This document shows, piece by piece, positions 1 through 11,365 of a stretch of 64,000 nt of DNA. The stretch's first letter is position 1. Every line of letters begins with the position of its first letter. Source of the DNA: Ulota crispa (taxonomy: Eukaryota; Streptophyta; Bryopsida; Orthotrichales; Orthotrichaceae). The notes under the pieces are model-generated. The model did not search any database and had not been told where the DNA came from. It worked only from the letters and a program-made list of their open reading frames with translations. Where the stretch lies: assembly GCA_963920765.1 (NCBI GenBank), contig OY987249.1, forward strand, positions 6,182,188 through 6,246,187, in the 5' to 3' direction. The translations under genes were made by a program, and so were the position numbers.

Positions 1-43
1 GTAGGGTTAGTAGAAAAAAGGAGGAAGAGGAGGAGTCACCGAC

Positions 44-177
44 CTGGAGGAGGAGGAGGAGAAGAGCGGGGAGAAGCTGGCAGCAGCAGCAGCAGCAGGT
101 GCGTAGAGCGAGCATAATCCCAGCGTGCGGAGCTTGGGCAGCGCCATGCGAGGCACTATCGCCGTCGCGGTGCCCAT
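44..177 (-). CDS. First exon of an unidentified gene with an organelle-targeting-like N-terminus (partial)
   Basis: This is a minus-strand reading frame with its ATG at 177-175, running towards the left edge. About 44 residues are encoded. They begin MGTATAIVPRMALPKLRTLG and continue with an alanine run and a serine run. Arginines and lysines without acidic residues, plus the Ala/Ser-rich stretch, are typical of mitochondrial or plastid presequences. A good donor (CCAG followed by GTCGGT on the minus strand) ends the exon at 44, so the mature protein lies outside the window and cannot be identified. A second ATG eleven codons in could also be used. The frame is open beyond the donor to a stop near position 7, but a GGA/TCC-rich tail is less likely to be coding. 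Function unknown; the call as a gene start rests on composition and the splice donor only. Confidence 0.5.
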
Positions 178-180
178 CCT

Positions 181-660
181 TTGATTCCTTCCTTCCCTGC
201 CTCGAGAGATTTCAGTTCTTTCTGGTCCAAAATTCAAGCTGATGCTGCTTGTGTTACAATGGAAGAGCTGTGCAATGGAAAGGAAAGGGAATGGAGGGGA
301 AGGGAAGGGATGGAAATGGTTGGGGAGGTGTGGTTGTTTGTTTGTTGCGATGGCGTGAGCACGATAACTGAGAAACCACCGCCTCGCTTTTACCTTGAAA
401 AGGCTTCGCGGCTTCACTACTGCGACAGATTGCCTGCTCTTGGCCTCTCCGGAAAAAAGCTTCCGCGATACAATATTGCCCGTTCACACGTGGTGGTTTG
501 ATAATCTCCCTGTTCACACTTGGTAATTCTGTGAGGATTCTTTTCGTATGAGCTAGATTCATATTGGCTCCGTTCACACTTGATAGTTCTCCGAGAGCGC
601 TTTTCACGTAAGCTAGATTTATATTGGCTCTGTTCACACTTAGTTAATTGACAGACGAAG
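181..660 (-). promoter_or_regulatory. Probable promoter/5' region of the left-edge gene, with a tandem repeat
   Basis: The stretch lies upstream of the minus-strand first exon. The part next to the exon (about 260-345) is purine-rich on the plus strand, with GGAAAGG/GGGAAGG runs. Farther out, at about 480-650, a motif beginning GTTCACAC recurs four times. Two full units of about 63 bp (about 511-573 and 574-635) share GTTCACACTTG, an AGCTAGAT core and ATTGGCTC. No TATA box can be placed with confidence. Confidence 0.35.
511..646. repeat. Tandem repeat, about 63-bp unit, two copies plus partials
   Basis: Two adjacent units each start GTTCACACTTG and carry GAGCTAGATT or AAGCTAGATT and then TATTGGCTC. 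A partial GTTCACAC unit precedes them at about 481 and another follows at about 632. The repeat lies just upstream of a gene start. Confidence 0.7.
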
Positions 661-714
661 AGTTGACGGAATTGCTCTAAAGTAAGTTAGGACCACTCAT
701 TCCCAATCATTTAA

Positions 715-1454
715 CCCTTAGCGCCTCAAGGTCCGGGCAGCATATTTTGAGCTGTTTGGTGATTTTGGACAGGTCACTACAAATGGGTTTTTTTATTTGT
801 TTTTTATTTTGTTTTCACACATGAAGTACCCAATGAGTAGTTTTAAGTCCAATAATTTTCATAACTTTTAACTACATGGTTTAAAAGTTATTGTATGATT
901 TGTTGTTTTCTTTACTTGTCAGGGCAGCCCGGGCAGCTCAAAAACTTCTTTAAAAAATACTTTTCAAGTTTGCTTTTTAGAAAAAAATTGGTTCTTTAGA
1001 CCTACATATAGGTGGGAAGCTTTGAATCATTCAATTTCCATTAATGAGATGAAAGTTATGAGAAGTTTTAGTTTGCGGGCAAGTGTGGAGTCAACCTACC
1101 CGCAAACTAAAACTTCTCATAAATTTCATCTCATCAATTAGAATTCAATGATTCAAAGCTTCCCACATATACATAAGTCTAAAGAACCAACTTTTTTTTT
1201 TAAAAGCAAACTTGAAAAGTATGTTTTTAAAGAAGTTTTTGAGCTGCCCGGGCTGCCCTAACAAGCAAAGAAAACAACAAATCATGCAATAACTTTTGAA
1301 CCACGTAGTTTATGAAAATTGTTGGGGCTTAAAGCTACTCCTAAAATACTTCATGTGTAAAAATAAAATAAAAAACAAATACAAAATTCATTTATTGTGA
1401 CATGCCCAAAATCACCAAACAGCTCAAAATACGTTGCCTGGGCCTTGAGGGGTG
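715..1454. mobile_element. Large foldback (palindromic) element, arms about 355 bp
   Basis: The left arm (about 721-1079) and right arm (about 1099-1454) are reverse complements at most positions, including CTCAAGG ends, GAGCTGTTTGGTGATTTTGG, a shared GGGCAGCCCGGGCAGCTC block and a centre of AGTTTTAGTTTGCGGG. The loop is only about 19 bases. The left end follows TTAA (711-714) and reads CCCTTAGCGCC; the right end reads CCTTGAGGGG followed by TGAA. No reading frame of note lies inside. It is best read as a foldback or non-autonomous DNA transposon; the TTAA flank suggests membership of the TTAA-targeting family elsewhere in the window. Confidence 0.85.
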
Positions 1455-2120
1455 AACCCGTGAGCGTCCCCAGTTGGTTTGGGTTTCTAGGGTCATTTCA
1501 GACCATGCTCCCTTGTAATATGCGCCCTGATCTGGAAATCGTGATCGAGGCTGTTTCACCGTTGAATGTGGTAAATAGGTGGTAGCTGCCCTGGTTTCCC
1601 AAAAAATTAGGCTCTTTCACCGCAGATTTAGCCAAATTATAATAGTCAACCGCCCATTGACTGCAGGGAAATCAATCGTTTTTGGGGAAGGCTTTTTGCT
1701 TTGAGCTCAAAGGGTAGGGTGTTAGGGTTTCCCCCTTGTACTGTAATTTTGGGATGAGTAGGGATTGGGTTCAGGGCCCAAATCCAAAATTTGGAGAAAT
1801 TTTCATATTCCGAAGGTGCTTTACTTGACGGCTGAAGTGGAGGTCCTCCGGTTGTTCTCTGCGCAAGTGTGTACGGGTTTCTCCCCTCATAGATCAGGGC
1901 GATACCCCAAAACACAAAATCCTACTAAACATTCGAGCTCTCATCAATGATAACCACGTGCCCTAAACCCAAACCAGCCATCGCTACTCTCCCCCATGAG
2001 CTGTAACCCAATCCCAAATACCAAGTACAGTCCTGGCCCAGTACACTCCACATTTGAAGCCGATTTTATGCAAAGTTTAATTCTGGGCGCCCCATTTTTT
2101 GCCTGTGGGGCGCTCAGGGG
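1455..2120. other. Intergenic, no gene recognised
   Basis: The short open frames here have no recognisable protein content. Composition is less AT-rich than the neighbours. An element end reading GCGCTCAGGGG next to TTAA occurs at 2110-2124. Confidence 0.5.
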
Positions 2121-2124
2121 TTAA

Positions 2125-2343
2125 ACGCTTACAGGGCATAGAACATACGCTGACATATAATTGTTATTTGCTATCAATAAGAAAATTTAATTTGGGATCT
2201 CAAGTAGCTCACTAGAATCGCATTGATCTATTCTCCAACTTCTTTGTTGATCTTAAATGTAATAGAGGTGTGGATCCACTCCAAATACAAGAAAAATATG
2301 TCGTATTGTACTGGTCGCAAAGGGCCTTCCCATTGTTCAAGGG
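2125..2343. mobile_element. Short TTAA-flanked non-autonomous element
   Basis: The element lies between TTAA at 2121-2124 and TTAA at 2344-2347. Its interior (GTAGCTCACTAGAATCGCAT, CTTCTTTGTTGATCTTAAATG, CAAATACAAGAAAA) is an inverted, diverged copy of 11065-11297. It has no coding content. Confidence 0.6.
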
Positions 2344-2347
2344 TTAA

Positions 2348-3672
2348 CCCCTTAATGGCCCAAAAGTCCTTTTGTGGCCGTATGTACAATCGTATGTACA
2401 CATGGGGAGTGCACTCCATTTTTTTAATTGTACACGTGCAATCAAATAAAGGGTTATTGTAATTGCCTTGGTTTTAAATTTTTGACATGGCTTTATAAAA
2501 AGTAAGCATCATTAAAATGGGTGTGGGCTCTTTATAAATAATGAAGGGTAGGGCATAATAATGAGAATTATATATTTTTTAGTTGTACAATAGCCTTGCC
2601 AATATTCAAAAAACAAAATCTACACTTTTATTGGATATGTTTTAATTATTTAATGGTTAGCTAAAGTATAGCATGTTTTGAGTATGACAAAGTATCCCAT
2701 GTTTAATCCATGTCCAAGTATCCAATGTCAGTTGTATTCAGCAATAACTTAGGGTCATAGGGTTAATAAATGATATACAAGTAATGATATAGGATTGGAC
2801 ACTCGGATGAAGCTTTTGTTGCTGTTCATTTACGGGCTTGTGGCATGGGCTTAGGGTTAGCGTGGGGTTTGAGGGTTGGGTTGTGCTTTAGCAACTCCCG
2901 CTTGCACGCTTGCATGTTTGCACGGTTCATCTCATATTCTGCAACAACATTTTGTATTTGCGTGCAGTTTCTGGATTTTGTAAGAGTTCAGGTGCAACGC
3001 TATCTCTGCATGCAGGTTCATTTCTCACTCTTTCTTTGATTTCTCTGTGTGCTCAATTTAAAAAAGGTTTGTGGTTGAACTGTTGAAGTGGAATGGGTTC
3101 TACTACTTAAGTTTTTCCTTCATCCTATATTTAATTTACAAATCTGCTTTTAGGTATACTATATGCTTTTTGGTACTTTCTGTTTTCTTTCAAGTTCTTG
3201 TTTGAAGCATTATGCGATTGGTTAAAATTTATGTCTTGGAGTGTTTGGTCTTTGATTACATGTGTGTAATTTTGTTTGTGTTATTATATATTTATAATGA
3301 ACATAGGGTATACAAAATTATCATAAGAACTTGATTCAAATGAAGCCTTGGGTACACGAAATTGTCAAAATCTAGAAATTTAGGTAAATATAGCCTTATA
3401 GAAATCAAAAGAATTTACCTACATAGCCCCCATCTTATAAGGGCTTGAACGCACACTACCCACAAACATCATGTATAGTGCACTCCCCGTGTATGTACAG
3501 ACGTATTTGAGCTACTTTGAGGGCTTTTCAAAAAGATATATGCACCCACCATCATACAACCCTTCAATATGTATTGTTGTAACACTTAATTTCTAGCTGA
3601 TTCAAACATTTGAATATTGGTTGTGACCGTATTTGGTATTGTATCTCCAAAGCCCAAGGGCCCTTCAGGGGT
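2348..3672. mobile_element. TTAA-flanked element of about 1.3 kb with inverted ends
   Basis: TTAA (2344-2347) is followed by CCCCTTAATGGCCC. The right end reads GGGCCCTTCAGGGG and is followed by TTAA at 3673-3676. Subterminal sequences are also inverted: GTATGTACACATGGGGAGTGC at the left (about 2390-2415) against GTGCACTCCCCGTGTATGTAC at the right (about 3478-3499). No transposase is recognisable inside, so it would be non-autonomous. Confidence 0.65.
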
Positions 3673-3676
3673 TAAG

Positions 3677-4996
3677 CTTGTGCAAGACAGCATGTTAGAA
3701 CAACAATGCAGCGCAACTTTTTTTGATGGTTTCATAAGAAAAATGTTGACACAAATTTTTTCATAAATTTTCACACAAAATTGAGTTGTATACAAATTTC
3801 GGAGTGCATAAAGTGTTTTGAACCCATAGACAATCACTAGACTCTCCTAATTGTGATCATAGCCATACTAAACTTGCTTCTTGCTCACTACTTCCTACTT
3901 TCTTTTTGGACACATGTCATGACTTCATTAGTTTTAATCTTGAAAAGGGAAAAAAATACGCATTCCAAGGCTTGAAAATAGGCTAGTTGGAAATAGCATA
4001 CCCTAGAGGTTGGGTTTGGATCCTTGGTTGGGAATGGGTGGTCCTACCTTATTCATCGATGACTTTCTTTTTGGGCAGGGATGTCAATCTCCAATGAAGG
4101 GGGCAGTGCCCAGTAGGGGTAGTCAGGGCATCCTCACTCGACCCAGCAAACAAGCCCAAAATACCAAGGCTTGATATGTTAATAGTAGATAATTCATCAC
4201 ATAAAAGTTATATGACATGAAAGGCATAAAAATGTGCATTTTGAAAATGCAATAAAATTTTGATTTAAACATTGCTTGCTTTAGATACATCATATCAAAT
4301 GTAAGCCAACTCCCAAAAAAACTTAAAGGCCTCTTCAAATCAAGCCCAAATAAAGAAATTTTAGTAAAGGGGAGTCATACCCCTAAGTGGTAAAGGGTGG
4401 TACCTTCCAAAAACCTTACCCAACCGCTTTTTTGGCATCGCTCTTTGCTAGTGCATGCTAATGAGAGACACTACAAAAGACCGCATGTAAATCTCTAACA
4501 TCTTTGTTATTGCTTGATTTTGTTCTTACGTAAAAGCTGATTTGTGTGCCAAAGATATGACACAAACTGCAATTTGTTTGTGTGAAAGAGCACAACTAAC
4601 TTCAAGTTTGAAGTGTTAGAGCACTAGCCCGGGTGTGTGAACAAGCTTCAACCAAGAAGTAAGTTATGTATCACCAGATATATATTTAATTCTTACAGCC
4701 AGGTGCAAACAAACCTTTATGCACTTTTATTCCAAAACTTGCAATTTTTGAGAGTTTCTAATACGGGTGCAAATGCTGTGTGGGAAATGCCAGTGATGCG
4801 CTGGTGCAGATACTTCAAGTTTTTGTTTGAAAGCGAATCAAGAAGCCTTTCCATGGGGAACCTGGTTTCAGCAAATGGAGACTTTTGAAAAAGTGGCTTT
4901 TTCATGCATTACCTGGGAGGTGCCTGACTGCCTGCCCATCTTTCATTGATAAAGAGAGAATAGCATTGACGTGAAACAAAATAATGCATTTTGTTT
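3677..4996. other. Intergenic, no gene recognised
   Basis: AT-rich sequence with only short, uninformative open frames. A stretch around 4020-4050 (GGGAATGGGTGGTCCTACC) is an inverted match to about 678-706, beside the large foldback, so it is probably repeat debris. Confidence 0.4.
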
Positions 4997-4997
4997 A

Positions 4998-5411
4998 GGG
5001 AATTGATATGTGCACACCCAGGGTTTGATATATGCACATCAAGGCGGTAAATTTTAGATATTTACCATCAACAAGAAGAATTTGGAAATTTTGAATTTAG
5101 ATTTGGATTTCACGATCTTGATTTTGTTTAGAATCACAAGAAAGTTACAATTGAACAATGTTAAGTGAAAAAGCTTAGCTAGAGAACAAATTATTACTTT
5201 TATCCTTATTTTTTTTTTTAAAGCTAAGCTTTTTCATTGGGCATTGTTTTATTGTAACCTCCTTTGTGGTTCTAGACTAAATCAAGGTCTCTAAATCTAA
5301 ATTTGAACTCAAGTTTTTGAAATCCAACTTGTTGATGGTAAATATCTACAATTTACCACCCCTCCCCCTTGTGTCCATATAACAAACCCTAGGTGTGCCT
5401 ATATCATTTCT
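4998..5411. mobile_element. MITE, GGGAATTG family (copy 1)
   Basis: The left end is GGGAATTGATATGTGCACACC followed by a second TGATATATGCACATC block. The right end carries the inverted counterparts ending TGTGCCTATATCATTTCTC. The interior is a long imperfect hairpin with arms around TTTACCATCAACAAG and CTTGTTGATGGTAAA and the shared block AAAAGCTTAGCT. A closely related copy is at 50250-50658. It has no coding capacity. Confidence 0.8.
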
Positions 5412-5727
5412 CAAATTTTATGAATACCTTGAAGTTTGACATATTGTATGGATATCCTTGCTTTTTCAAAAATTGCTAATACCCTTGGACCATAGTTATA
5501 AGGTGTTTGTTCTATTGTGCATGCCACTTCTTTCTCCCTTGTGCACATGCTATTTCTTTTCCATTCTATAGCACTCCTTGCTTTAAAATTGGTCATGAAA
5601 GAAGTAGCATGGATAATAAAACAAACGCTTGAAAATTATGGTCCAAAGATTTTTGTGCAATTTCTGGAAAACTAAGGGTATCTATACAAATATGGCAAAC
5701 CTTGGGGATATCCATAAAATTTTCCCT
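5412..5727. mobile_element. Long-hairpin MITE, AAATTTTATGGATA family (copy 1)
   Basis: The left part reads AAATTTTATGAATACCTTG, then TGGATATCC and CTTTTTCAAAAATTGC. The right part is the inverse, ending GGGGATATCCATAAAATTTTC. Copies at 25471-26168 and 59377-59865 share the same ends and the same internal block. It sits directly against the preceding MITE. Confidence 0.75.
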
Positions 5728-5827
5728 TTCTTTAATTGCTATTGTTTTTTTAAAATTTATGCTAAGAAAGATGAAAAGACAATGAAAATTTAATCCCTCA
5801 CTAGCAATGAGTAAACACATAAATTAC

Positions 5828-6814
5828 GGAACAAAACGTAATTAGACCTAATCTGGAAAACATCGTAATAATTATATCAAAATGGCTGTATATGCATATA
5901 TGCAATATGTATATATCAATATTTCTGCTTTAGCAAAGTCTCATGTATTTTGAATCGAACGTAATAAAAAAAACAGACTCATTTTCATTTGATAATATGC
6001 AAGGCAAAAGACAAGAAAACATTACATATTTTACAATATAGCAGCTTTCGTACTTCTAAATAATTCTAAATTTAATGAAACTAATAAAGTTGGTTGAATC
6101 CAAGAATCCATTCCCAGAGTAGTGTTTCAGTGCAGCAAAATATGCTAATTCCATGAAGTTACAAGTTTTAAAAACCTGTCATTAATGGATCGATTTAAAT
6201 TGTAAAACCACAAGTATGTAATCTACTATTGTTGACGAGACAAGTATACCATTTATCATCAAATCTCTTTGAATTCTACACTTACACCCTTCCACAAGGA
6301 AAGACGATGGAGGTGGTATGAGAAACACCAATGGATGACATGGAAAATATTAAAAGATCACGATAATCCTTCGGTGGGTCGGACAAAAACAGAAGCTCAA
6401 CCTTCCCGTAATTATCCCCCTTGAGTTTTCAGCACCATACTTAAAACGCCAAAGAGCAGCTCGCACACTATGTCCAATTTTATCCAAGACCAGTCGACAT
6501 GAAATAGAAGACTATTGCACCAAAACTTAATGCTCCTTGCAGAGCTCAGAATTCAACAATACTTTTTCTCACTAAGGCAAGCGGTCAATAGGCAATACTA
6601 AAGACCTCACCGTCCTGCTCACATATACTAACATACGCAATCCTTCCTATCACAAACTTGCTGTTTAATGACAGGTGATTGACCAAACAATAAATCCATT
6701 GCTTGATAACTATAGCAGCCCTCTATGAATTATTAATAAAGATAACCAACTGCACGCACATTTATGAAAAAGAACCGTCTACTGCTACTATACAGAAACT
6801 ATGGAGTCGTGGAT
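5828..6814. other. 3' flank of the TMEM120-like gene, no gene recognised
   Basis: AT-rich sequence without recognisable coding content. The part nearest 6814 should hold the 3' untranslated region and the polyadenylation site of the minus-strand gene; no single signal stands out. Confidence 0.4.
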
Positions 6815-9492
6815 TCAAGCAGTTTTGCCTTGCTTTTTCATCTTCGACTTGATTTTTGCCTTCGCGATTAACGTAGCGACCGTGTTGACAAAGTTGCCCC
6901 ACGCCATCAGAATCAACAAAAGTCCACAAACCACCATCTGTTACATTGCACATTTGTCAAAATTTAGCTTTGATTAAAAAAGAAATGAGCACAATAGAGT
7001 TATCCTTGCATACAATACTGTTGACGATTAAATCACCAATTTTTTTTTGCCAACAGTGATCATTAGATTAACCCCTACACACATTTTGCAGTTACAATTG
7101 AATTAAAAACTGTGACTACCCTAAAGGGTGATTGGCTGGTTTACCTGCCACTCAGATTCGTCCTCCAATATTGCAGTTTTCAATAAAAGTATACCAATGA
7201 AAAATTGGAATCCCTGCGCGTATGGACATGTCGGAAGGATAAACGATAAGCAACATACTTAAAACGCCATGCATCCTAAGAAATAGAAATCGAGAATACT
7301 TTCTGTGAGAACACACTCTCAGTAGCTTTCTCTGCATATTCCAAAGGAATCTAGTATCGAAGAAACAAATCTCACCTGTAAGAGAAAGAGAAGAGGATAT
7401 AGAACCCAAAGCTGTCCCTTCACACCTGCTGTCTCACCCCATACAACATCCATCCTTCCAGCCTATATACCAATCATCCAACCAGAAAGAAAATGTTCAA
7501 TCAGATACGGACTAAACCCTGCACACATTTTCCGCAATTTGCGCCCACGCATCACTGAAGTATCTACCGAATGGACTTTTTAAATGATTGAGTTACTACA
7601 GTTGTCAAGTCGCAGTTCAAAATTCCATGTTCTTTATAATAAGATCAATTCTTAAAGCTTATGGAAACGTCAAAAAGTGACTACTTTTGAAGAAATAAAC
7701 TTTAATACTACATGAGCAGTATACTCAAGTGACCAATGATGGATACGTGGAAAACAAAGTGATAAATAATACCTTGCCAAGAGCAATTCTAGTATACAGG
7801 CGTTGACGCTGATAACGGTTTTGTAGTAGCATTGCCACACCTTGCATCACAGCCCATCCGAGAAATAGCCGCACTCCTTGCTGAAGATCACAATAAGAAT
7901 TCAAATCTTATCATTAACACAGAGAACAGCGTAAAATCGGGTTTGAATTTCGAGGGGCATATAAGTCATGTAGTGAGCGAAAACCTTGATCTCAAAAAAC
8001 AAATCAGTTCCATAAAATTTCTACATATCTCAACAAAAAATGACAAAGCATTGACATACACCTTTTCACCCACGGAGGTGAACTAATTCTGTCACATATT
8101 ATATTTTTTACTTGAAAGAATAAGCCTTTACAAGGGATGTTTCAAGTGCGGACAAAAACATTGTAATATCACAAATTCCTCATTACAGTGTTCCGAATTG
8201 AATAGATCCCGGCATACCTGCTTACGGATGCAAAGAGGATGACCTTGTATTCCCCACGTAAGACTCACGAGGGCCATCAACATCGCACAATAGTGATGAT
8301 ACACCCACCTATCAAGTGAATATAAACATTTAGCACGATACGGTTTGGAAAAAAATTTACATGTAACAAAACGCCGCAATAAAAAAAGTCACTTATCAAA
8401 AGTCTCAAACAAAAATCATCAAGTGCACAAGATCATCGTGGAGCATTATAGTAGTGAAAAGCACCATGGTCGTATGTCGCTGCCGTTAACTCTCAAGATG
8501 TTCTCCCGCAGTGCTAAGCTGGTGTAGAAAAACAATAACCATGCCTGGTATTACCGCATAAGCAGCATTTAGTCACCTCATATACACTGAGCAGATGACA
8601 GAAAAGAAGTATCATCTCAGCAATTCTAAAATACAAAAAACAAATAAATAATGTAGCTGCCTCAGAGAGCCATGTCCAAATAAGCTATTTCTACGATCTT
8701 CCCAATAAATTATGAATAATCCTCGCCTACTAGAACTTTTGTTAAAAAGTTTAGACTCTTCCGGGTGTTGGAACTGTGAAAACCAGTATCCCTCTATAAG
8801 TTTCATTTTTTCTTTGTCCTACTGGAATGCAAGAATGGCAAGACTCATTTCCGTCAACTAGGACTGTTTCCTAGCCATCATTCTACAACAAGCCTTTAAA
8901 CTATATAAACGTATCGAATCCTGAAAAAACCCAGTAGAAATAAGGCATATTCTAGGAATCATTCTTAAGTATGGGTTTTGGAGACTAGGACAAACGAACG
9001 TGGGACGTTAATAAATGAAGGCATAACGATTTTCAGAAAAAGCTGACCAAGAAATACCTGATATACTTGGACTGGCAAAGCAGGAAAACATCCATTCCAT
9101 ATTTTGTTCTTCAATACTAGCAACATGACCGGAAATGCTAGAAACATAACTGCTGTTCTATCCTGCACAAACAACACTGTATCAGAACAAATGGATGAAA
9201 CTTCAGAAACATGAATTTATCAAAAAACTTCGTTCATTACAATTAAACACTTCAAACAACGAGAGAAGGGGCCAGTGTGTAAGATGCAACCTACCCTGTA
9301 AGCATTGTACTCCTCTTTCACTTTGTAACCCTCTTTGTGCGTCGCCCTGACATTGACAGGTCCAAGCATCATCTTAAGGAAAAACCCTGAATCACGTGCA
9401 TGGACAGGTTCAACCACATTTTCCTCCGCTTCAGCACCTTTCGGTTCGGCATCTGTGGTGGTACCGCCATCGCTTGCCATCACCAACGTATC
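6815..9492 (-). CDS. TMEM120: TMEM120/TMPIT-like multi-pass membrane protein, N-terminal coiled coil absent or broken
   Basis: Eight exons on the minus strand, all in phase: 9492-9295, 9162-9058, 8544-8465, 8308-8218, 7880-7773, 7462-7376, 7213-7145 and 6937-6815. From the first in-frame ATG (9480) the protein has 282 residues. Family landmarks are LGPVNVRA, VKEEYNAYRDRTAV, ALREN, DIRPWWVYHHYCAM, LVSLTWGIQG, QNRYQRQRLYTRIALGK, RMDVVWGETAG and a lysine-rich C-terminus. About six hydrophobic segments follow the LGPVNVRA block. TMEM120 proteins are membrane proteins of the endoplasmic reticulum/nuclear envelope with an acyl-CoA (elongase-like) fold, linked to lipid metabolism; a channel role is disputed. 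Plant homologues are about 80 residues longer and carry an N-terminal coiled coil that has no intact frame here. Upstream candidate exons (9884-9864 and 9984-9913) look like its remnant, but the second contains an in-frame TGA. The identification is secure; the start is not. Confidence 0.88.
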
Positions 9493-9863
9493 CTAGAAAA
9501 AGGCACAGATACAGAATAGCTCCAGATAATTGGGAGTGCGTCCTTTCCAAGATAAAATCTGACGTCAATAGCACAACTTCAAATCAGCACATAAGCTCAG
9601 AACAAGGACCAGAAACATGTAATAATTAGACATATCTCTATGAAGTAATTCTGCAGGAACATAACTCTAACAATTACCTTCACAAAAGCATCATAAGAAG
9701 CGAACCCTAAGCAGCAGCCTTACACCAGAATAGCACTTAGAAAAATCCCAACCAAAGCATCACCAGCCGGTTTTAACAAGAGCACAAACACAAGAGCAGA
9801 TTATCCTCAAGAGCGAAGAGTCTTCATTCAACTATACTAATACACAGGAGTCACAAGTATTAC

Positions 9864-9984
9864 CTTGCAACAATCATCTTCAAGCTAACAATAAATAAAA
9901 TTCAAATAGTACCTCGGCTTGGAGATATGATCACAAGCACAATCTAAGGTCACCAAATGCTGCCTGATATGTTGCCAACAAGTT
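9864..9984 (-). pseudogene. Candidate coiled-coil exons of the TMEM120-like gene, interrupted by TGA
   Basis: Two splice-bounded segments on the minus strand, 9984-9913 (72 nt) and 9884-9864 (21 nt), join in phase with each other and with the exon starting at 9492. The joined frame reads YLQAELEDDCCKDTLVMA, which resembles the end of the coiled coil of plant TMEM120 proteins (a leucine-acidic stretch, then a hydrophobic pair and M). Codon 18 of the first segment is TGA (9933-9931), where the family usually has a coil residue. A further exon farther upstream (ending 10134) also meets a stop in the frame that would fit. Either the start is at 9480 and these are untranslated leader exons, or the N-terminal half has been lost. 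Confidence 0.35.
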
Positions 9985-10599
9985 CTAACTAAGTGAAACA
10001 ACAGATGAAGCAATGGAGATAATACTAACGACAACATATGCCAAGCCTAGAAAATATGTTTAAACCAGAGCCAAAAATTTCAAAACCACATGCTTCAACT
10101 TCACTAGATTTCTTATCACAAAAAAACAATTACCACGCCAAATTTGATGACAACTCAGGTTTCCAGGATTGGCTCTCGAAATTGGCTGCTTCTACTAAAT
10201 ACGTGCTGTCTCTAAGGACTTCAAACGCGTAGTCCTCTTGTTTTCACTAATATCCGCCCCTAGTCACGCCAATTTCTGGATTCAAGAGCTAAGGAAACCG
10301 ATCAGCATACAAAAAAATAAAAAAATAAACCTCTCCGAAAAAGAACTTTAATCGTCGATCAAAACCTCAATCACTTGACCTCAAGTTGATTAGAATTAGA
10401 ATTTTTCGAAATTTCAAACAACAGAAAATTGATAATAACTCTCAATCCTCACGCTTTTTAAAAAACAGTCCATTCAAAACCCTAATTCGAATGATACACT
10501 AAACAGAGAGGCCTCATAGAGGCACGAGTCGAACAAAGTTTAAGTAACTTAAGGAGCAGGATTTCTAAAACAGAAGGGGAGGATTTCGAATGAGCGGAA

Positions 10600-11060
10600 G
10601 GAAAATCTCACCTACGAATTGCAAGCGCCTTGCAACGTTCGGAATTCCCAAGGGCCATGCGCTAACTTACTTGCTAAAGAATTTTTTTACGTCTCCAGGA
10701 TGAGAAATGGCGGCATCGGCCGGGGAAACGAGAGCGAGAAGGAAAGGAAAACTTTAGAGGAGTGAAGCATAAGTGCAGAATCCAATCATTTCGACGTCGG
10801 AATCATTGCCAAGCCGGCCAGCCTCCATCGCCTGCACAAATGGCCCGTCAACAGAGGCAAAGCAGACGAAGACGAAGAGCCCGAGGCTGCGCGCACTCGT
10901 GGCACTGCGACACGAGGCGGGCTTTTCCACGTGGCAATCGGCCACCTCGGATTTTGTGCATGTCTACAATCGCCCGATTGGCGGCCTTTTTGTCACAGTA
11001 ATTAACGTCATTAGACTGTTGGAGCGTCTCCAGCGAGACCGTCTTCAGATACTGGGCCTC
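10600..11060 (-). promoter_or_regulatory. Probable promoter and leader of the TMEM120-like gene
   Basis: A GC-rich, CpG-containing patch (about 10680-10960) lies upstream of the minus-strand gene and ends where repeats begin at about 11060. A good minus-strand donor (TCGTAG followed by GTGAGA) at about 10612-10606 could end a first leader exon that contains a short ATG-started frame at about 10658. No homology was recognised in the small frames here. Confidence 0.35.
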
Positions 11061-11064
11061 TAAC

Positions 11065-11297
11065 CCTTAAACGACCGAGGAGCCCTTTGCGGCCAATACA
11101 GTATTCGTGTTTTCTTGTATTTGGAATGCATCCATACTTTTACTACATTTAAGATCAACAAAGAAAGAAGTTAGAATATAGATTAATGCGGTTCTAGTGA
11201 GCTAATAAAGATCCATTATAATTTTTTATTAGTAGCAAATGCCAATTATATAGCAGCGTATTTACTATGTGATATGTAGAGCGGTCCTTTAAGGGCT
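11065..11297. mobile_element. Short CTAA/TTAA-type non-autonomous element
   Basis: The left end is CCCTTAAACGACCGAGG and the right end is GCGGTCCTTTAAGGG, which are inverted; both are flanked by CTAA. The interior is an inverted homologue of 2125-2343. The length is about 233 bp and it has no coding content. Confidence 0.7.
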
Positions 11298-11365
11298 AAA
11301 GCAAAAGAATAATGGTCATTCTTTACAAAATTTGCGGTGGAGAATCTAATTATCCTAAATCCATA

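Noticed and set aside
181-501. Plus-strand frame of 106 codons next to the left-edge gene
   Set aside because: It overlaps the promoter and tandem repeat of the minus-strand gene and shows no recognisable content.
10754-11063. Small frames on both strands in the GC-rich patch upstream of the TMEM120-like gene
   Set aside because: They do not resemble the missing coiled coil and do not splice in phase to 9492.
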